In this document: piece after piece, positions 15,261 through 18,210 of the stretch
How positions within the stretch are numbered: position 1 is the first letter of the stretch
How the letters are laid out: each line of letters begins with the position of its first letter
Assembly (NCBI GenBank): GCA_015259305.1
Contig: JABZGO010000014.1
Coordinates: forward strand, 1 to 18,210
DNA from: Alloprevotella tannerae
GTDB lineage: Bacteria; Bacteroidota; Bacteroidia; Bacteroidales; Bacteroidaceae
DNA length: 18,210 nt
Direction of reading: 5' to 3'
Translations under genes and position numbers: made by a program
Notes under the pieces: generated by a model
What the model saw: the letters and a program-made list of their open reading frames with translations, nothing else
Told to the model about the DNA's origin: nothing
Databases searched by the model: none

Positions 15261-16371
15261 TGAGTTGAATTATCTCTTCCGTTGCCAACTTCTTTTGCTC
15301 CCATATGGATTTTATACGTTCCGTGTATATGTCTCTCAGTTGTTTGGGAACATTTATTGCTTTGTATCTCAGAAGATTTTCTTGACTTATTTTCTTTTGA
15401 ATCGACCCTGTTTCAATCATTTTTACGGGTATGCTTTTGAGCAAGAAATAGGTATAAATAAGATGTGCCCTGTCCTTTGGCAATATGATGTGAGCGTGAT
15501 TGTTTACCCAAACTTCTCCCCAAACATATTGTACAACAGGAAAACCATTTGAATCTGATGTTGACCCATCTTCAGCAAGAAGCAAAATGTCATAATCAAA
15601 GATAAAGTCGTCTATATAATCCATTATACCAGTCGCACCGTAATAGGGGAACTCCCCTTTTCTTTCAGATCGTTGTGCATTTGACAAGGGTATTCGCTTG
15701 AAATCTTCCAAATCAACAAGTACTCGTAATGGCGAGTGAGTCCACCCTTTAGGAATGTATTTCTTTAAAGCATCAGAGTAAATCATCTCTCCACCATTTG
15801 ACTTGTACGGCTTGCCATTCTCATCGGGAAAGTCGAACTGCACGAACCAGTAGTCGTAGAGTTGCTTGGCCATCGCCTCTAAATTATGATTTAGCGAACG
15901 ATTAAGCTGCATCTTTTTCGTAATGCTAATAATGATATTACCGATATTCTCTTGCTCTTGAGGAGAGAATGTCGGTAATTCATATCTCATTATCTGCTCT
16001 TTATCACCACGTGGCATTTTGCTCCCTTTTGCACCTTTCATCGCATATTCAAAAAATCTATCTTGTAGCAAGACGGCATATAAGAAAGAACTCTTGTTAC
16101 TTTTTTTCACTCTGAAGACAAGAACATCAGTCGAAGCTCCTCCTTCTTTATTTGCAAGCCATACTTTCTTCAGATAGGGACGTATGTTAGCCACCAATAC
16201 ATCACCTTCTCGATAATGTGTTAGCGAACATACTACGGGGGGAAGGTTTGTTGCAAAGGTTTTTCCTTCTTTATTAGGAAAAAGAGAGTCTGTAGTAACA
16301 TAATCTGCTAATGAAATGCTGTTACTACTAATCTTATCTTCTACGAATGTTGCTATATCCGATAACTTCAT
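15184..16371 (-). CDS. hsdS: Type I specificity subunit, full length, opposite orientation
   Basis: A 395-residue HsdS with the full two-TRD layout. TRD1 spans about 1-145, starting MKLSDIATFVEDKISSNS. The central conserved helix runs about 145-195 (IISITKKMQLNRSLNHNLEA, LYDYWFVQFDF). TRD2 spans about 205-340 (IPKGWTHSPLRVLVDLEDFK, FPYYGATGIMDYIDDF, SIQKKISQENLLRY). The C-terminal helix is about 345-385 (ERIKSIWEQKKLATEEI, LLPLLMNGQ). Its last residues VNYDLSHD come from the inversion repeat and from DNA that codes LNRAI on the other strand. ATG at 16371 is preferred over TTG at 16413 because a promoter -7 box (16391-16398) lies between them. It provides specificity for HsdM and HsdR if expressed. 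Confidence 0.93.
   Translation of the reverse strand: MKLSDIATFVEDKISSNSISLADYVTTDSLFPNKEGKTFATNLPPVVCSLTHYREGDVLVANIRPYLKKVWLANKEGGASTDVLVFRVKKSNKSSFLYAVLLQDRFFEYAMKGAKGSKMPRGDKEQIMRYELPTFSPQEQENIGNIIISITKKMQLNRSLNHNLEAMAKQLYDYWFVQFDFPDENGKPYKSNGGEMIYSDALKKYIPKGWTHSPLRVLVDLEDFKRIPLSNAQRSERKGEFPYYGATGIMDYIDDFIFDYDILLLAEDGSTSDSNGFPVVQYVWGEVWVNNHAHIILPKDRAHLIYTYFLLKSIPVKMIETGSIQKKISQENLLRYKAINVPKQLRDIYTERIKSIWEQKKLATEEIIQLTKLRDSLLPLLMNGQVSVNYDLSHD
15880..15906 (-). repeat. Inversion repeat, copy B (inverted)
   Basis: TAAATTATGATTTA at 15880-15893 is the exact reverse complement of the copy A core, and 15894-15906 extends the match to 27 bases with two mismatches. It encodes SLNHNL in the central conserved region of the minus-strand hsdS, exactly between TRD1 and TRD2. 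Confidence 0.9.
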
Positions 16372-16390
16372 TTTTGCTAGTATTTTACTG

Positions 16391-16411
16391 CAAAGATACA
16401 GTTCACAAAGC
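16391..16411 (-). promoter_or_regulatory. Promoter candidate of the minus-strand hsdS
   Basis: The minus strand carries TATCTTTG (16391-16398) followed by C, an exact -7 consensus about 20 bases upstream of the ATG at 16371. A weak TTCG-like -33 element lies about 20 bases further upstream, beyond 16411. It is inside the recombinase-hsdS gap and outside the A-B invertible segment, so it stays with TRD1 when that segment flips. Confidence 0.5.
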
Positions 16412-16447
16412 AAAATGACGAAGAAATCAAAGATAAAGTAGCTATAA

Positions 16448-17440
16448 TCAGCCTATAAACTTGCGATGTGCAATCTTAACATTGGTTTGATTGACCATAG
16501 CATAGTGTAAAGTGGTATCAATCTTTACATGCCCTAACAGTTTCTGTACTTGCTCAATCGGCATCCCCTTATCAATAGCCATTGTTGCTAAAGTGCGCCT
16601 GAACTTATGTGGGTGCACTTTGCTAATGCCAGCTTTTCGCCCTAATTGCCGTAATCGCACCTCTACACCACTTATTGTTAGGCGATTATGTGGTGAAGAT
16701 AATGATACAAAAAGTGCAGGGTTATTGTCTTTACGGCTTTCCAAGTAGCGTTTAAGGTGGATTTTGGTGCGAGCATTAAAATATACCTCTCGTTCTTTAT
16801 TACCCTTGCCAAAGACCACGCATTGCCGTTCCTGAAAATCTATATCTTCTCGGTTCATCTTTGCTAATTCACCTACACGCATACCCGTAGAAGCCAACAA
16901 ATCAACCATCGCAAGGTCACGCATCTCGTGGCAGGTATCACGCAATACTTCCATATTTTCATCACTCAGCACTTCCTTTACAAGGCTTTCCGTTCTAACC
17001 TTGTGTATTCTTCGCACAGGGCTTTTACCAATATAGTCCTCGTCTTCCAACCATGCAAAAAAGCTGGAGAAGATGCGCCGAAGATTATCTATGGTAACAC
17101 GGCTTGAAAGTCTTTCTTCTTGATAGTCAGAGAGGTAATTGCGAATGTCGTTTGTAACTATCACGTCTATCTTTTTGGTCAACTTTGCAAGCAGGGCTTC
17201 TATTGAGCTGCGATAATAATGCAAAGTTTTATCCGAACAGCCTTCCATCTTCTTGGCAGCAATAAAAGCATTAAGCAATTCATTATTAGCCTTATTTCTT
17301 TGCGACACTTCATCGCCTAATTGTTTGATTTCTATGCTCTTAAAGTTGTCATTCAATACTGTATTAAGAAATAACAACTGCTCAGGACTCAAATTTTGAG
17401 CCATTGCAGTTACTATTCTCGTTTTTACTTCTTCTTTCAT
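16448..17440 (-). CDS. Tyrosine recombinase, candidate hsdS invertase
   Basis: A 330-residue tyrosine site-specific recombinase (XerC/XerD-like phage integrase family). The N-terminal SAM-like core-binding domain covers about 50-135 (SDKTLHYYRSSIEALL, IDNLRRIFSSFFAWLEDEDY). The catalytic domain covers about 155-325. All active-site residues are present: R188 (STGMRVGEL), K212 (FGKGNKER), H278-x-x-R281 (HPHKFRRT), H304 (LLGHVK) and nucleophile Y313 (LHYAMV). ATG at 17440 is chosen; the same frame is open upstream through the hsdS remnant to 17752. Its position among repeat-flanked hsdS genes fits the recombinases that shuffle type I specificity genes in Bacteroidetes. A promoter candidate lies at 17453-17484. 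Confidence 0.92.
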   Translation of the reverse strand: MKEEVKTRIVTAMAQNLSPEQLLFLNTVLNDNFKSIEIKQLGDEVSQRNKANNELLNAFIAAKKMEGCSDKTLHYYRSSIEALLAKLTKKIDVIVTNDIRNYLSDYQEERLSSRVTIDNLRRIFSSFFAWLEDEDYIGKSPVRRIHKVRTESLVKEVLSDENMEVLRDTCHEMRDLAMVDLLASTGMRVGELAKMNREDIDFQERQCVVFGKGNKEREVYFNARTKIHLKRYLESRKDNNPALFVSLSSPHNRLTISGVEVRLRQLGRKAGISKVHPHKFRRTLATMAIDKGMPIEQVQKLLGHVKIDTTLHYAMVNQTNVKIAHRKFIG

Positions 17441-17452
17441 AGGATTTTTAGT

Positions 17453-17484
17453 CGCATTATACAAAAAATGAGCGAAAGGACAAA
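17453..17484 (-). promoter_or_regulatory. Candidate promoter of the recombinase gene
   Basis: On the minus strand a TTTG-type -33 element (CAAA on the plus strand near 17481-17484) is followed after 19 bases by TATAATGCG (17453-17461), about 12 bases before the ATG at 17440. The -7 box is a weaker match than others here. It lies directly beside repeat copy C. Confidence 0.4.
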
Positions 17485-17488
17485 AAAG

Positions 17489-17502
17489 TAAATCATAATT
17501 TA
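17489..17502 (+). repeat. Inversion repeat, copy C (direct)
   Basis: A third exact TAAATCATAATTTA, in the same orientation as copy A and inverted to copy B. It encodes LNYDL at the C-terminal end of the truncated third hsdS. Its right flank also resembles that of copy A (both continue to CTGACCGTTCAT or TTGACCGTTCAT). Confidence 0.88.
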
Positions 17503-17866
17503 GTGATGCCTGACCGTTCATTAAAAGCGGCAGGAGTTCGTCACGCTGCTTAGATAATTGTTGTATTTCTTCTTGTAGTTTGACCATCTGTGCAAAGATG
17601 GGAGATATTCGTTTCTCGAATTTATCTACAATGTCTTTGTTATCAGGAATGGCGATTGTACTTTGCTGTAGATGGTCTTGCGTAATATGCCCCATCGTTG
17701 TTTTTCTCGCTTCTGCCATTTTCTTGAAGACTTCCACGTTGGAAAAGCCACACTAATTTGACCCACCCTGGCAAGTATTTTAGACCCAGTAAGGTTAAAA
17801 TAATGAGACCCACCTCGCCAAAATAAGAATGACCCTTTGAAACGCTAGTTTTTTAGGGTCATTTTG

Positions 17867-17874
17867 TAGTTTTG
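17867..17874 (+). promoter_or_regulatory. -7 box upstream of istA
   Basis: TAGTTTTG matches the TAnnTTTG consensus and lies 45 bases before the istA ATG. No correctly spaced -33 element is seen. Confidence 0.4.
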
Positions 17875-17919
17875 TGTTACTGCCCTGGCCGGCATTAAAA
17901 ACATAAAACTATTATTTAT

Positions 17920-18210
17920 ATGACAAAATTAAAGAATTTATTGCGCTGTTACGCATCTGGTATGGGAATAAGAAGTATTTCTAGTACTTTCCATATATCT
18001 CGTAACACCCTCCGCAAGTATGTCCGTAAATTCCAAGAAAGTGGCTTGTCCATGGAGCAAATTCTGTCGCTTTCAGATGATAAGCTAGCGGACTTGTTTT
18101 CAGATGGGCATTCTCGTAACCGTCCGCCTTCTGCTCGTAAGTTGGAGTTAGAGGCACTTGTTCCTGATTATGTGAAACGGCTTAGCAAGAAGGGTGTTTC
18201 TATCTTATCT
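17920..18210 (+). CDS. istA: IS21-family transposase IstA, N-terminal part (truncated by window end)
   Basis: ATG at 17920 opens 97 codons still reading at the window edge. The start MTKLKNLLRCYASGMGIRSI followed by STFHISRNTLRKYVRKF is the helix-turn-helix that opens IstA. It continues with the linker LSDDKLADLFSDGHSRNRPP typical of Bacteroidetes IS21 transposases. The DDE catalytic domain and istB would lie beyond the window. It is divergent from the hsdS fragment it interrupts. Confidence 0.9.
   Translation, partial: MTKLKNLLRCYASGMGIRSISSTFHISRNTLRKYVRKFQESGLSMEQILSLSDDKLADLFSDGHSRNRPPSARKLELEALVPDYVKRLSKKGVSILS

Larger units (their letters stand above)
17441..17752 (-). pseudogene. hsdS: 3' fragment of a third hsdS, cut by the IS21-family element
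   Basis: The frame reads FSNVEVFKKMAEARKTTMGH, then IPDNKDIVDKFEKRISPIF and LSKQRDELLPLLMNGQASLN, the end of a TRD2 followed by the C-terminal conserved helix of an HsdS. Everything before residue FSN is missing: the frame stops at TAG 17753-17755, where IS-like sequence begins. The end of the fragment runs without a stop codon through repeat copy C into the recombinase frame, so a translated HsdS-tail/recombinase fusion of 429 residues is formally possible. It most likely represents a silent TRD2 cassette whose upstream part lies beyond the insertion element. Confidence 0.8.
17753..18210 (+). mobile_element. IS21-family insertion sequence, left part (continues past window)
   Basis: From about 17745-17760 the sequence changes abruptly. 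The left end carries several GACCC-type repeats (GACCCACC near 17760 and near 17807, GACCCA near 17783, GACCCT at 17831), as expected for the multiple transposase-binding sites of IS21 ends. An 8-bp inverted repeat (ATGACCCT 17829-17836, AGGGTCAT 17855-17862) and istA follow. The exact terminus and the target duplication cannot be fixed without the other end. Confidence 0.8.

Noticed and set aside
16372..16413. TTG start giving a 409-residue minus-strand HsdS
   Set aside because: The extra 14 residues lie upstream of or across an exact -7 promoter box and do not resemble an HsdS N-terminus. ATG at 16371 begins the TRD directly.
1..18210. CRISPR array or rRNA
   Set aside because: I saw no regularly spaced direct repeats and no rRNA-like sequence anywhere in the window.

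Overview
The window looks like a Bacteroidales chromosome, most likely Porphyromonas or a close relative. The clues are promoters with a TAnnTTTG -7 box and little Shine-Dalgarno signal, a small secreted protein ending in a type IX secretion (T9SS) sorting-domain-like tail, a fimbrillin-type lipoprotein, an NhaD antiporter and an IS21-family element. The species assignment is inference; no rRNA or marker gene is present.

Left part (1-7,800), housekeeping and surface genes of moderate GC. On the minus strand: a T9SS-tail protein (16-498), then an NhaD antiporter (1450-2805) followed by an outer-membrane beta-barrel protein (816-1445, no normal start codon). Next on the plus strand come a compactly folded stretch with a possible 45-codon ORF (2926-3063), tRNA-Arg(CCT) with its terminator (3065-3178) and a secreted protein of unknown function (3426-3992). 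Then on the minus strand a 50-residue peptide gene (6886-7038) and a 798-residue fimbrillin-like lipoprotein (4412-6808) share a promoter at 7130-7159. The stretch 7160-7940 has no convincing gene, only a possible gene remnant at 7592-7732.

Right part (about 7,900-17,750), visibly AT-richer and probably acquired: a complete type I restriction-modification locus. One promoter (7948-7978, with a palindrome in its spacer) leads into a small XRE-type regulator, hsdR, hsdM and an AlbA_2/Schlafen-like ATPase-fold protein, all tightly packed. These are followed by a hairpin, a broken small ORF and a half-length hsdS. Facing it is a full-length hsdS on the minus strand with its own near-consensus promoter, then a tyrosine recombinase, then the 3' end of a third hsdS cut by an IS21-family insertion (from about 17,753 to the window end, with the start of istA).

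The central result is a DNA-inversion switch that can be read base by base. A 14-bp core (TAAATCATAATTTA) lies at 15196-15209, inverted at 15880-15893, and again direct at 17489-17502. In hsdS genes it encodes NHNL in the central conserved region, and its reverse complement encodes the VNYDL tail. Inverting 15196-15893 would move the TRD2 half from the minus-strand hsdS to the operon-linked one. That would create a 408-residue hsdS in the hsdRM operon and leave a 180-residue stub on the other strand. In either state exactly one full-length HsdS exists; TRD2 is shared and TRD1 changes. The adjacent tyrosine recombinase is the obvious candidate enzyme.
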